Positions 1 through 8,704 of a DNA stretch of 64,000 nt are shown one piece after another. This DNA is from an uncultured Eubacteriales bacterium. GTDB lineage: Bacteria > Bacillota > Clostridia > Oscillospirales > UBA644. Position 1 is the first letter of the stretch; every line of letters starts with the position of its first letter. The translations under genes and the position numbers were made by a program. Location of the stretch: the NCBI GenBank assembly GCA_934501435.1, contig CAKSTW010000003.1:1-64000 (forward strand), given 5' to 3'. The notes beneath the pieces are model-generated. The model searched no databases, had not been told where the DNA came from, and saw only the letters and a program-made list of their open reading frames with translations.

Positions 1-1976
1 GTGGTTATTGTTTTGTCTTCAAGGACGTCTGTTGCCGTAGTATTGTCAAGGTAGTTGATTATCGCCTGTGTTGCGGAAATAACCGACTCTTTGATGGTTA
101 CTTCGTAAGGATCTTTAGGAACGATAGTCGCTCTGTAATCGTTGATTGCATCGGATATTTCTTTTGCAAAATTAACAAATCTCGGATTATAATCCTTATT
201 TACGTCTTCAACAAAACTGTCCGCCTGTCCTGCGGGTCTGTACTGAACAAAACCTGCGTTCGGATATTTAATAAATCCGTACTGGTCTTTGGCCGCAAGT
301 TCTTCGGGAATAATTTCATTGACATAAAGCTGAAGAGTTTCAAGTGCTTCCGCATTTCCGGAAGTATCTTTTACGAGTTCAGTTGCCTCTGCTATTACAG
401 CATAAAGATTCTGAGCAGATAAAAGCATACAGTTTGCATTAAGAGTGTCGATAAGACCTGTGAATGCGGTGTTTGCCGCAGCCGCAGTATCAGCCGCTTC
501 CATAGCCGCCATAGCGGAATCTATTTCAGCAGTAAAGTCAGCGGGAGCTTTACCTGCAACATAAGCATCAGTTCCTACCGCAAGGATATGAGCCTTAAGC
601 TGAACGGTAGTTCTCTTTGCCCAGTAAGTAGGTCTTTCGAATACAAGAGTGCCGGATGCGTCGCAAACATTATTAGTTGCTACGTAAGTAATAATAGCGT
701 CGATCGCGTTGAAAAGTTTATTGGTGAAGAAAACTTTGGAAGCGTCCTGTCCGCCGACAGCCCATTTTTCAAGAGCCTGGATAAGGGATACGAGGTTTTC
801 ATCGGTTGCGCTTGCCTGATAAGCGGCAAGTCTCTCGGTAAGGAGAGTGGTTACATTTTTACCGTCGATAACATCATCGGCAGCGCTTGCTCCGACGTAG
901 TTGATTATAGCGGTAATGTTGTCAACGATTTCCGCTGCGGGTTCAGCCGCGGGAGCAGAAGGTTCGTTTATATATTTGGTAGCAATGATTTCGTTGCAGT
1001 CTTTGCAGACTCTTCTTGCTTCGCCGGAACCCTCGGTTGCGGAGAATTCTTTATTTACTACCCATTCGGTGTTTGCATGAACACAGCTGAGAGCGTCAAC
1101 GAGTTTAAGAGCAAAACCGAGATACTGATTTCCTGATTGGGTCAGAAGATTTACACTTCCGCCTTCATTATATATACCGGCACCTGCCTGTATACCGCAG
1201 GAAGTAGCGGGAGCTGCAGCAGCATTGTTGAAGTTGACTGCTACATTGAAAGGAATGGAAGCGTTTGCCGCTGCGGTGATGCCGAAGCCTTTGGACCAGC
1301 CGAGAGTAAGTTCGTAAACATAACCGGTCTCGGTCACATAGAGTCCGCCTTCGGGATTACCGCCGGTTGTCGTGCCGTAAGTTTTTCTTGCCGCAACAGC
1401 GGAAAGTCCGGCTGTAATTCCGGGATAAACCTGGAGAGCTCCCTGAACCTGAGAGAAAACGAATTTTGTGGCTGCGGTTCTTGAAGCGTTGTATGCAGCG
1501 ACTTCCATATCGTCGCCCGCCCAGGAATCTGCACTTGCGGGGTTATCGTTTATCTGATGCGGAGTTGTTACAACAACGCAGAGATAAAGATTGGTTGCAT
1601 CCCAGGAAGCATAACCCTCAAGTCTCGAATTGTACCATTCGGACGAAGTGCGTTCGGGATTGGTTGCCGCATCGTAACGTCCGGATTCACTGTTGAAGTC
1701 AACAGGTGCGTGGTTGTCTCTTGCCCAAACAAGATTTCCTTCGCCGTCCGGTTTAAGATACCAAGTATCAGAACCGGAGATGTCGAAGATCTTTGTGTAA
1801 GAATCGTCAACCTGGCCGTCCATCGTAGGTGCGGTCGTTACTTTTGCGATCTCGATGTCTTTCATAGTACCGTCAGTGGGTACGTACACCTGTTCAGCCG
1901 TTGTATTCAACGAAAAACAGGTGGCGAAAGAAATGACCATCGCTATCGCAAGGATAAATGACAGCGTTCTTTTCAT
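1..1976 (-). CDS. Secreted CBM9-like surface protein, C-terminus beyond window
   Basis: The gene runs off the left edge, so 658 codons are visible and no stop is seen. The ATG at 1974-1976 is fixed by a strong AAGGAGG at 1984-1990. Residues 1-28 form a Sec signal peptide (MKRT, hydrophobic core, cleavage near TTAEQ). From about 40 to 235 the chain resembles a family 9 carbohydrate-binding (DOMON-like) fold: it opens with TMDGQVDDSY and contains WDATNLYLCVVV and SWAGDDMEV. Near 297-330 is a C-x-H...C-x2-C segment (CVHANTEW, CKDCNE) of a kind seen in clostridial secreted proteins. The remainder is Ala/Thr-rich, probably helical, with no motif I recognise. It is probably exported and may bind glycan. 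Ligand and anchoring are unknown because the C-terminus is missing. Confidence 0.75.
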   Translation of the reverse strand, partial: MKRTLSFILAIAMVISFATCFSLNTTAEQVYVPTDGTMKDIEIAKVTTAPTMDGQVDDSYTKIFDISGSDTWYLKPDGEGNLVWARDNHAPVDFNSESGRYDAATNPERTSSEWYNSRLEGYASWDATNLYLCVVVTTPHQINDNPASADSWAGDDMEVAAYNASRTAATKFVFSQVQGALQVYPGITAGLSAVAARKTYGTTTGGNPEGGLYVTETGYVYELTLGWSKGFGITAAANASIPFNVAVNFNNAAAAPATSCGIQAGAGIYNEGGSVNLLTQSGNQYLGFALKLVDALSCVHANTEWVVNKEFSATEGSGEARRVCKDCNEIIATKYINEPSAPAAEPAAEIVDNITAIINYVGASAADDVIDGKNVTTLLTERLAAYQASATDENLVSLIQALEKWAVGGQDASKVFFTNKLFNAIDAIITYVATNNVCDASGTLVFERPTYWAKRTTVQLKAHILAVGTDAYVAGKAPADFTAEIDSAMAAMEAADTAAAANTAFTGLIDTLNANCMLLSAQNLYAVIAEATELVKDTSGNAEALETLQLYVNEIIPEELAAKDQYGFIKYPNAGFVQYRPAGQADSFVEDVNKDYNPRFVNFAKEISDAINDYRATIVPKDPYEVTIKESVISATQAIINYLDNTTATDVLEDKTIT

Positions 1977-2066
1977 CAAAAGTCCTCCTTAATTATTTCG
2001 GGGTGTTGTCCCCATAATTTGATGATGAAAACAAAGGGCGCAAAGACCCCCTTTTATCACATATCA

Positions 2067-2095
2067 ATTATAGCAACAGTACATTAAAAAGTCAA
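2067..2095 (-). promoter_or_regulatory. Sigma-A promoter of the CBM9-like gene
   Basis: Minus strand: -35 TTGACT (2090-2095), 17-bp spacer, perfect -10 TATAAT (2067-2072). The expected start near 2060 leaves a leader of about 85 nt before the ATG. Confidence 0.75.
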
Positions 2096-2315
2096 CAAAA
2101 AACAATAAAAAATTGTACTTTTTGTATAGATCACTAAAAAAAATATATGTTTTTTGTGCAGTATCCACAAAAATCAAATATGTAAGTCCCTATACGGTCT
2201 CACAGCCGTATTTTATATGCTTCCGACAGGGGTAAAAATTAAAAAGTTCACAATTTCAGACTTGCAGGACAAAAGCTCATTAGTAAACACTTGTTTACCC
2301 TACAAAGAGAGATCA

Positions 2316-2353
2316 TAAAAAATCATTCGCAACGGATGTTCGCTGCGAATGAT
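2316..2353 (-). terminator. Rho-independent terminator of the metallophosphatase gene
   Basis: Minus strand: ATCATTCGC pairs with GCGAATGAT around a roughly 14-nt loop, followed by a T run. It lies just after the stop codon at 2361. Confidence 0.8.
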
Positions 2354-2360
2354 GAATTTT

Positions 2361-2820
2361 TCAGGCGATAAGTTTTCCCGATTCGTCAAACCGATACCTG
2401 CCTGCGGGTAAAAGGCCGTTTGAATGTTTTTCGCTGAATGCATACCATGTGTTTCTGACCGCTTTAAGGGAACTGTTAATAAAATAGAAGTTACCGTCTT
2501 CGTCCCGAACAAGTCCCTTCGCTGAGGGTACGCCGTTTTCATAATAGCGGATGTCCCCGTCGGAGTCAAACGTAAGACCGTTTTTGATCATCAGTTTTCC
2601 CGTTTCGTCAAACTGATACCTGCCTGCGGGTAAAAGGCCGTTTGCTTTTGCGGCGCTGAACGCATACCAAGTGTTTTTGACCGCTTTAAGGGAACTGTTT
2701 ATAAAATAGAAGTTGCCGTCTTCGTCACGAACAAGCCCTTTCGCTACGGGATTGTTGTTTTCGTAATAGCGGAGGTTTCCGTCGTTATCTGCAATCAGTC
2801 CGCTGATTTCACGGAGAATT
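2361..2820 (-). repeat. Near-identical tandem repeat units inside the metallophosphatase gene
   Basis: The last two protein repeats are encoded by tandem units about 228 bp apart. Long stretches match almost base for base, for example the one encoding DEDGNFYFINSSLKAV. The three upstream units have diverged much more. This pattern suggests a recent duplication, or expansion and contraction by recombination. Confidence 0.8.
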
Positions 2821-4673
2821 CCGTTTTCGTCAAAACGGTATGTTCCCGCAGGGACAATGCCCTTCGCCTCTTTTTCGGAAACGGTAAACAACTGTTCTCT
2901 TATTGCTCTTCTGTCTTTTCCGAAATAATAGATATTTCCTTCGAGGTCTCTTGCTATTCCCTTTTTTGCGAAAAATTTGTTTTCCATATATCCGATATCG
3001 CCGTTTTCAAAGAACCAGAAAGTTCCCTCTTTTTCTTTTGCGGGTTTGGAAGTGATCCCCGTGATAAAACCGTTTTCGTCGATATTGAAGTATCCGGGAA
3101 GAACAAGGTCGTTTGCGTAGTCTTCATAGATATAAATTCTGCAGTTTTTCTTTGAAACGCCCGACCAGTCAAAATAGCGGAAGTTTCCGTCGTCGTCCTT
3201 GACAACGCCCTCGGCGTTCGCTTCGCCCCAACGATAGAAACGATATTCGCCGTCCTCGTCGTGACATATCCCGTTTTTGAGGGTCGTATCGGTGATCTTT
3301 CCCGTTTCGTCGAAATTATATTTTCCTGCGGGAAGAAGACCGTTTCCGCTCATTTTGCTTATCCGGAAATTACGGTTTTTCACCGCAGTATTGTCGATTC
3401 CTATAAAATAGAGGTTTCCGTCGTTATCGGAGACAAGACCTTTTGCAACGGGTATTCCGTTTTTATAATAACGGATATTTCCGTCGGTTTCGGTAACAAG
3501 CCCGCGGAGATTTCCCGTAACGGAAGTCCTCTCGACGGTCGCCGTCCCCTTTGTCTCTTCGGAAAGAGGATATTTCAGAAAATGTCTTGCGTCTTCGTCC
3601 TTATATCCGAGGCTGTCGTTAAGTCTGCCGTAAAAGCCCTTGAGATTATATTCGCCCTTGGCGCCGATATGGGTTTTTCCGGAAGTGTTGTATCTCGAAA
3701 GTTCAATTCTGTCTTTATAGATATTGACAACAGAGACCGTAACTTCTCCGCAGGAAGAAGATTCGGCGTTATAGCCCATAAATCCTGCGTTCATATAAGT
3801 AAAGTTAAGAGTTCTCAGTTTGAAATTGTTCGTATACGGAACGGTTTCATAACCCTCGGTAACGGGGACTGCAAGGGTCGAACCCACTCCGCGGTAAACG
3901 CAGCTTCCTCCGAAGTAACTGTCGTAGCCGTTGGCATGGTTGTGCCCGTACATATAAATAATATCGAGATCTTTTCCCGCGTCGTTCAGCACGTCGAAAA
4001 GATACGCATTGTATTTATTGTCGCCGGTGCGGGAGTCTTCCATTTTGGAGGTGCGCGGTGACATGTGAAGAGGAACGTGGGTCGCGATAATTACGGGACG
4101 GGTCTCCCCTTTTTCAATAAGCGAAGTAAGATACTCTTTCAATGCTGCGGCAGCCGCTTTTACGATATCTTCGGAACCCGGTTTTATTCCCTGGCACCAA
4201 GGGTTTGCGGTCTCGGTGTTCATTACGTAAATTATATAATTTTCATTTTCGACGGGCCCGTTCGCCGCCATGATTTCGGAATCATACAGGTCGTGATTGC
4301 CCTGCAGGAACATCGTCGCCGTCGAAGAATACAGATAACGCGAAAGAAAGTTTTTCAGGCTTCTGATTGACGACGAAGCGTCCGCATCGTAGTTATACCG
4401 ACCCGCTATCGAAGTATAGTCGCCGCAAAAAACAGCAAGGTCGACTTTCGGGAAATCGGCTTTGACCGCCGTAAACAGTTTTTTAGAGGTCGAAAGCATC
4501 GTTCCCGGACTGTATTTGGGTTCATACTGATAATCAGAACCGAAAAGAAGAGTTGAAAGAGGTTCTTCGCCGGAAGTCTCGGCAAATACCGAAAGGGGTG
4601 CGGCAAATGAAAAAATCATCGTTAAAACGAGGATAAACGACAAAAGTCTGCGCAGTTTCACATTTTTCGTCAT
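2361..4673 (-). CDS. Secreted calcineurin-like metallophosphatase with five C-terminal repeats
   Basis: 770 residues. Residues 1-31 are a signal peptide ending SVFAE. The phosphoesterase domain (about 40-330) has the family metal motifs in order: SDYQYE (D47), GD (84-85), GNHD (125-128), THVP (H199) and GHNH (243-246). It should hydrolyse a phosphoester outside the cell; the substrate is unknown. From about 395 to the C-terminus there are five repeats of roughly 76 residues, each with D-x-DGN-x-RYY and LPAG-x-Y-x-FDE-x-GK cores. They recall choline/cell-wall-binding repeats but are longer and Asp-rich, so wall attachment is only a guess. The last two repeats are nearly identical in DNA. ATG at 4671-4673 follows AAGGAGAAT. 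The gene is monocistronic between its own promoter and terminator. Confidence 0.85.
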   Translation of the reverse strand: MTKNVKLRRLLSFILVLTMIFSFAAPLSVFAETSGEEPLSTLLFGSDYQYEPKYSPGTMLSTSKKLFTAVKADFPKVDLAVFCGDYTSIAGRYNYDADASSSIRSLKNFLSRYLYSSTATMFLQGNHDLYDSEIMAANGPVENENYIIYVMNTETANPWCQGIKPGSEDIVKAAAAALKEYLTSLIEKGETRPVIIATHVPLHMSPRTSKMEDSRTGDNKYNAYLFDVLNDAGKDLDIIYMYGHNHANGYDSYFGGSCVYRGVGSTLAVPVTEGYETVPYTNNFKLRTLNFTYMNAGFMGYNAESSSCGEVTVSVVNIYKDRIELSRYNTSGKTHIGAKGEYNLKGFYGRLNDSLGYKDEDARHFLKYPLSEETKGTATVERTSVTGNLRGLVTETDGNIRYYKNGIPVAKGLVSDNDGNLYFIGIDNTAVKNRNFRISKMSGNGLLPAGKYNFDETGKITDTTLKNGICHDEDGEYRFYRWGEANAEGVVKDDDGNFRYFDWSGVSKKNCRIYIYEDYANDLVLPGYFNIDENGFITGITSKPAKEKEGTFWFFENGDIGYMENKFFAKKGIARDLEGNIYYFGKDRRAIREQLFTVSEKEAKGIVPAGTYRFDENGILREISGLIADNDGNLRYYENNNPVAKGLVRDEDGNFYFINSSLKAVKNTWYAFSAAKANGLLPAGRYQFDETGKLMIKNGLTFDSDGDIRYYENGVPSAKGLVRDEDGNFYFINSSLKAVRNTWYAFSEKHSNGLLPAGRYRFDESGKLIA

Positions 4674-4704
4674 GGCAATTCTCCTTTATTGATTATACAT
4701 TCCC

Positions 4705-4733
4705 ATTTTATCATTTTTTTACAATCCTGTCAA
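4705..4733 (-). promoter_or_regulatory. Sigma-A promoter of the metallophosphatase gene
   Basis: Minus strand: consensus -35 TTGACA (4728-4733), 17-bp spacer, -10 TAAAAT (4705-4710), a short distance upstream of the ATG at 4673. Confidence 0.75.
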
Positions 4734-4753
4734 GTATTTGCCACAAATAATAT

Positions 4754-4788
4754 AAAAGATAAGCCCCGAATTATCGGGGCTCATATCT
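4754..4788 (-). terminator. Terminator of the aconitase-X operon
   Basis: Minus strand: hairpin GAGCCCCGA-TAAT-TCGGGGCTT followed by ATCTTTT, starting right at the stop codon of the small-subunit gene. Confidence 0.8.
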
Positions 4789-5231
4789 TAATCCACAGTG
4801 ACGGTGCCGTCTTCCGACATCGTTATTTTCATTCCGTCTTTTGCGTAGGACAGAAACTCATCGCCGAGGCTGTCGACAACAGGCAGAGGATTTCCCTCAA
4901 GCCATACGTCGGAAAGTATTGCTCCCGCGGCGGCAAGAGAATCTATCGGTTCGGAAAAGAGGAGGCATGCGGGCTGACGTCCCATAGCGCAGGCGCAATA
5001 GAGAACAAGGCCTCCGGTCGTCGAACCTATCGTCTGCGGAAGACAAAGCGCTTTACCGAGCATTTGTTTTCCGTAAAGATCGGGGTTGTTCTGATCCCCG
5101 CAGGTTGCCTTTTTATCGCCGAACTGCAATGCTTTCTGAAAAGAAGCAAGAGTGTTGAGTCCGCCGTGTGAAACAAGCGCCTCGGCGGTAACGTTTCCTG
5201 CGGAAACGACTCTTCCTTTGAATGTTTTCAT
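4788..5231 (-). CDS. Aconitase X swivel-domain (small) subunit, DUF126
   Basis: 147 residues, the usual length of the separate small subunit of aconitase X (AcnX). Family hallmarks are visible: GRVVSAGNVTAEALVS at the start, SFQKALQFGD, then LCLPQTIGSTTGG, the conserved glycine-rich swivel segment. It begins 1 nt after the large-subunit stop, so the two are translated together. Characterised AcnX enzymes are cis-3-hydroxy-L-proline dehydratases in proteobacteria and a phosphomevalonate dehydratase in archaea. Which substrate, if either, applies here cannot be read from the sequence. The presence of dxr at 52.4 kb (MEP pathway) argues against the mevalonate role. The companion flavin-dependent reductase suggests a dehydration step followed by reduction. 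Confidence 0.85.
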   Translation of the reverse strand: MKTFKGRVVSAGNVTAEALVSHGGLNTLASFQKALQFGDKKATCGDQNNPDLYGKQMLGKALCLPQTIGSTTGGLVLYCACAMGRQPACLLFSEPIDSLAAAGAILSDVWLEGNPLPVVDSLGDEFLSYAKDGMKITMSEDGTVTVD

Positions 5232-5232
5232 A

Positions 5233-6516
5233 TTATTTGCCCCCTTTCGTTATCTGCTCCAGAATTTCGTCGTCGGTATAATATCTCGCGCTCGTATATG
5301 TACGGAGTTTGTTGCTTGATGTGATTACCGGCATTTTTGTGCTTAACGGATTGTTCATATACATGAGCGGACAGATATAACTTGTGATAACGCCCGTTTT
5401 CCTTAATCTTTCGGCATAAGGCGTTTTTTCGAATTCGGCAAGAACTCCGGGAGCGGCGGTAAAGACGGTCGGGACGACAACTTTGACGTTTCCTGCCTTT
5501 TTAAGCCCCTCTTCCACCCTGTCGGTCCATGTTTTGAGTTGCTGAAGGCTCATGTGCGGGCAACCCATAAAGCAGAGTTTCGGTTTTGCGTCTTTATTTT
5601 TCCATATTACGGGATAACTGTCGTAAACCCGCTGAAGTTCGGCGTCGTCGATAACGTAAGTCTTCGCGTTTTCTTTAACGAGCGACGAACCGAGTTCGAC
5701 GGCTTCGGGAGTGATGTTTTCGACATGGTAAAGACCGACGGCTCCGTTTGACGCGGTTGCCGCGCCGAAGTCCTTAAGGTAGGTCTTTGCCTCGTCGTCG
5801 AGAGTTCCGAGCCATTTATCAAGTCCCTTTATATAAGGCACATCTTCCATGACTTTCATTCCGACGGCAGAACCGAGAAGCTGGGCTTCGGGCTTTTTCG
5901 AAGTCTTTATCTCGATTATCCAATCGGCTTTTCTGCCTTCGTCGGTCAGCAGTCCGAAAGACGGAACGTAGCCGACAATTGAGCCCATAAGGTCTATTAT
6001 TCCCGAATTTCTGTTACAGCGCGCGCCGAGGACAGAGTTTGCGTAAACGACGGCGGAAGATTCGGACCATGAAAGAATATCTCCCTTTTCGGGCGTATTT
6101 CCGACCTCGCTCATATAGCAGGTGCAGGTAAACGCGTCTTTATCCATAAGTCCGAGTTTTTCAAGCTGGTCTTCGTAGAAATCCTGTTTTGTATACATGA
6201 ATTTCTTAAAAACGAAATTCTGCAGGAAATTCGAGGGAACGTTGTCATCGAGAGGACGGGGGTCGGCAGAAAACTTCTGAGACGATACCGCGCCCGTTTC
6301 GATAAGTTTATCCATAAGGGAATAAACGGGAGCGAGAGCCTTTAAGCCGAACGATGTTACAAGGTGATTGTATTTGCTTGTGACGGGAACCATTTTATCC
6401 GCGCCGAAAAGTTCGCCGTAACGGACGAGAGTCTCCATGACTTTCGCCATTGTGTCGCCATTTGAACCGTTAAGTATTGCGGACTGTTCTTCCGTAAGTT
6501 TCATTTTATATTCCAT
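5233..6516 (-). CDS. Aconitase X catalytic (large) subunit, DUF521
   Basis: 427 residues, close to the usual length of the split-type large subunit. Cysteine motifs expected to hold the Fe-S cluster are present: CTCYMSEVG near 130, GARCNRN near 165 and CFMGCPH near 318. The C-terminal SSNKLRTYTSARYY segment is typical of the family. It forms a two-chain dehydratase with the gene just downstream. The ATG at 6514-6516 follows AAAGGCGG, 15 nt after the stop of the upstream flavoprotein gene. The product is presumably cytosolic and oxygen-sensitive. Family assignment is firm; the substrate is open, with cis-3-hydroxyproline or another beta-hydroxy acid as candidates. Confidence 0.88.
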   Translation of the reverse strand: MEYKMKLTEEQSAILNGSNGDTMAKVMETLVRYGELFGADKMVPVTSKYNHLVTSFGLKALAPVYSLMDKLIETGAVSSQKFSADPRPLDDNVPSNFLQNFVFKKFMYTKQDFYEDQLEKLGLMDKDAFTCTCYMSEVGNTPEKGDILSWSESSAVVYANSVLGARCNRNSGIIDLMGSIVGYVPSFGLLTDEGRKADWIIEIKTSKKPEAQLLGSAVGMKVMEDVPYIKGLDKWLGTLDDEAKTYLKDFGAATASNGAVGLYHVENITPEAVELGSSLVKENAKTYVIDDAELQRVYDSYPVIWKNKDAKPKLCFMGCPHMSLQQLKTWTDRVEEGLKKAGNVKVVVPTVFTAAPGVLAEFEKTPYAERLRKTGVITSYICPLMYMNNPLSTKMPVITSSNKLRTYTSARYYTDDEILEQITKGGK

Positions 6517-6531
6517 AACGTATCCGCCTTT

Positions 6532-8583
6532 CTATATTTTCATCGCGACTTCGTAAGCGCGCCATACGACCGAACGGAGATTTCCGACCGCAAGGCAGTC
6601 GCCGACAAGATATACGCCGCATTTTTTCTCCGATACCGGAGCGGGGATATATCCTGCGCAGCTTATGACCGAATCGCAGGCAATTTCGATGTCGCCGTCT
6701 TTCGTCGTGCATACTATCGAACCGTCTTTAACTTCTTTAAGCGAGGTTTCGAGATATACGGGAACTTTATTCAATGCAAACCATTCGCGCAGATACGAGG
6801 AGTTCGCAAGACAAACGCCTTTCTGGCTTACAAGGTCGTCCTTCATTTCTACAATGATCGGCTTTTTGCCTTTAAGGGCAAGTTCGTAAGCGATTTCCGA
6901 ACCCGTAAGTCCGCCGCCGATAACGGCAACGGTTTCCCCGACTTCTTTTCCGTTTAAGAAGTCGCAGGCTTCAATCATTTTTTCGTAGCCAGAAACCCTG
7001 CGGAGCTGTCTCGGCGCGGCGCCTGTCGCGACGATCACGGGGGCTTTTCCGAAAACGGAAACGTCGGTTACTTCGTCGTTATATTTAACTTCGATACCGA
7101 GAATTTCCATTTGACGGATATACCATTTGAGCAGGTCGCGCAGTTTACCTTTATACGATTCGGCGCTTGCCGGAATGAACGTTCCGCCGAGTCTGTCGCT
7201 CTTCTCGTGGATAACGGGGTTATGTCCGCGGAGTTTTAAGACTCTTGCGGCTTCCATACCGCCGATACCGCCGCCGATTATATGAACAGTTTTGGGATTT
7301 GCCGTCTTCTTTATGTAATGTTTGTTCCACTGCATCATTTCGGCGTTGACCGCGCATCTTGCAAGATGCAGGCTGTCGGAAAGATCCTGGTCGTTCGGGA
7401 CTCCTTTATAGTGGCACATATTGAAACAGCCGTTATGACAAAGGATACAGGGACGGATATCGTCGTCTCTGCCGTCGCACATTTTGGTGACCCATTCGGG
7501 GTCGGCAAGGAACTGACGGGCAAAGCCTGCGCCGTCTATCTTCCCTTCCGCAACGGACTTTGCCGCGACTTTCGGATCGAGACGTCCCGCGCAGATAACG
7601 GGGATATCTACAAAATTCTTTATATGTTCAACATCTGCAAGGTTGCAGTTTTCGGGCATATAGACCGGCGGGTGCGCCCAGTACCACGCGTCGTAAGTTC
7701 CGTTGTCGCAGTTGAGGCAGTCATATCCCGCTTCTTCGAGATATTTCGCCGCCTTTTCCGATTCTTCCATATCTCTTCCGACTTCGGTATATTCTTCTCC
7801 GGGAAGAGCGCCCTGCCTGAACCCCTTGGTTTTGGATATAACGCTGTATCTTAAAGATACGGGGAAATCGTCGCCGCACGCTTCTTTTATAGCCTTTACT
7901 ATTTCAACGGGGAAACGGTAACGATTTTCAAAAGAGCCGCCGTATTCGTCGGTACGGCTGTTTACATATTTGAGAGTGAACTGATCGAGCAGATACCCTT
8001 CGTGAACGGCGTGGACTTCAACGCCGTCGACGCCCGCGTCCTTTAACATCTTCGCGCATTTCGCAAACGCTTCGACGAATTCTTTTATTTCGTCGACGGT
8101 CATTGCTCTCGACGGAACTTTATCCGACCAGCGGTTCGGCGTCGGGGACGCGGTGGCGGTTATTTTGTCGAGATCCATAAACGGTTTGCTTACCGCGCGG
8201 AGAAACTTATTTGTATAAAGTTTTTCCATCATTTCGCTTATCGTAAACGATCTGCCGAAGCCTGCGGTAAGCTGTACGAAGAGTTTTGCGCCCGTTTTAT
8301 GTAATTCGGGAATCCATTTTTTCAGATCTTCGTACATTTTTTTGTTTTTATAAAGCCACTGACCGAACATCGGGTTATATACCGGCTGACAGCCAGGCAT
8401 TACAAGTCCGACGTTGTTTTTCGCGATCTCGTAAATAAAGCGCGCCCCGTCCTTATCGAAATGGTTTTTTTCCATCCAGCCGAAAAGGTCGGTGCCGCCC
8501 ATACTTGTAAGAACTATGCGGTTCTTGATTTCGCAGTTACCGATTTTCCACGGTGTAAACAACGGTTCAAGGTTCTTATCCAT
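6532..8583 (-). CDS. NADH:flavin oxidoreductase, 2,4-dienoyl-CoA reductase/enoate reductase type
   Basis: 683 residues with the three-part build of the DCR/BaiCD/enoate reductase group. An FMN TIM barrel (about 1-350) includes HAVHEGYLLDQFT and NSRTDEYGGSFENRYRF. A [4Fe-4S] site has C-x2-C-x3-C near 378-385 and a later Cys near 408. An FAD/NAD(P) Rossmann region starts at IIGGGIGGMEAAR (about 436), with a second VIGGGLTGSEIA. It should reduce an activated C=C bond of an enoate or enoyl thioester with NAD(P)H. I chose the ATG at 8581-8583 (MDKNLEP) because GGAGGAGA lies just upstream; an in-frame ATG at 8601 would lie ahead of that site. It is first in an operon with both aconitase-X genes, which suggests it reduces the dehydratase product. 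A bile-acid role is possible but unsupported by context. Confidence 0.85.
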   Translation of the reverse strand: MDKNLEPLFTPWKIGNCEIKNRIVLTSMGGTDLFGWMEKNHFDKDGARFIYEIAKNNVGLVMPGCQPVYNPMFGQWLYKNKKMYEDLKKWIPELHKTGAKLFVQLTAGFGRSFTISEMMEKLYTNKFLRAVSKPFMDLDKITATASPTPNRWSDKVPSRAMTVDEIKEFVEAFAKCAKMLKDAGVDGVEVHAVHEGYLLDQFTLKYVNSRTDEYGGSFENRYRFPVEIVKAIKEACGDDFPVSLRYSVISKTKGFRQGALPGEEYTEVGRDMEESEKAAKYLEEAGYDCLNCDNGTYDAWYWAHPPVYMPENCNLADVEHIKNFVDIPVICAGRLDPKVAAKSVAEGKIDGAGFARQFLADPEWVTKMCDGRDDDIRPCILCHNGCFNMCHYKGVPNDQDLSDSLHLARCAVNAEMMQWNKHYIKKTANPKTVHIIGGGIGGMEAARVLKLRGHNPVIHEKSDRLGGTFIPASAESYKGKLRDLLKWYIRQMEILGIEVKYNDEVTDVSVFGKAPVIVATGAAPRQLRRVSGYEKMIEACDFLNGKEVGETVAVIGGGLTGSEIAYELALKGKKPIIVEMKDDLVSQKGVCLANSSYLREWFALNKVPVYLETSLKEVKDGSIVCTTKDGDIEIACDSVISCAGYIPAPVSEKKCGVYLVGDCLAVGNLRSVVWRAYEVAMKI

Positions 8584-8615
8584 TTTCTCTCCTCCATACA
8601 CTGTTATGTACTTTA

Positions 8616-8644
8616 ATTATATCACATAAATTTCAGAATTACAA
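8616..8644 (-). promoter_or_regulatory. Sigma-A promoter of the flavoprotein/aconitase-X operon
   Basis: Minus strand: -35 TTGTAA (8639-8644), 17-bp spacer, -10 TATAAT (8616-8621). Confidence 0.7.
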
Positions 8645-8665
8645 GCATTTTCGAACATTTTTCAA

Positions 8666-8694
8666 CAAAAAAACAAGCCCGCGATCACGGGCTC
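8666..8694 (-). terminator. Terminator of the glycosyltransferase gene
   Basis: Minus strand: hairpin AGCCCGTGATCGCGGGCT followed by TGTTTTTTT, 11 nt past the stop. Confidence 0.8.
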
Positions 8695-8704
8695 AGATAA
8701 AAAC

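Larger units (their letters stand above)
1977..2360. other. Intergenic region of 384 bp, AT-rich
   Basis: No credible gene. It holds the leader and promoter of the gene ending at the left edge, an AT-rich stretch, a small hairpin (ATACGG...CCGTAT near 2200), a short dyad GTAAAC-ACTT-GTTTAC at 2283-2298, and the terminator of the metallophosphatase gene. The GGGG...CCCC pair at about 2000-2013 could form a small hairpin in the leader. I see nothing else. Confidence 0.6.

Noticed and set aside
6532..8583. Assignment as the bile acid 7-dehydroxylation enzyme BaiCD
   Set aside because: Architecture fits, but many enoate and dienoyl-CoA reductases share it and no other bai gene is present; the operon partners are aconitase X.
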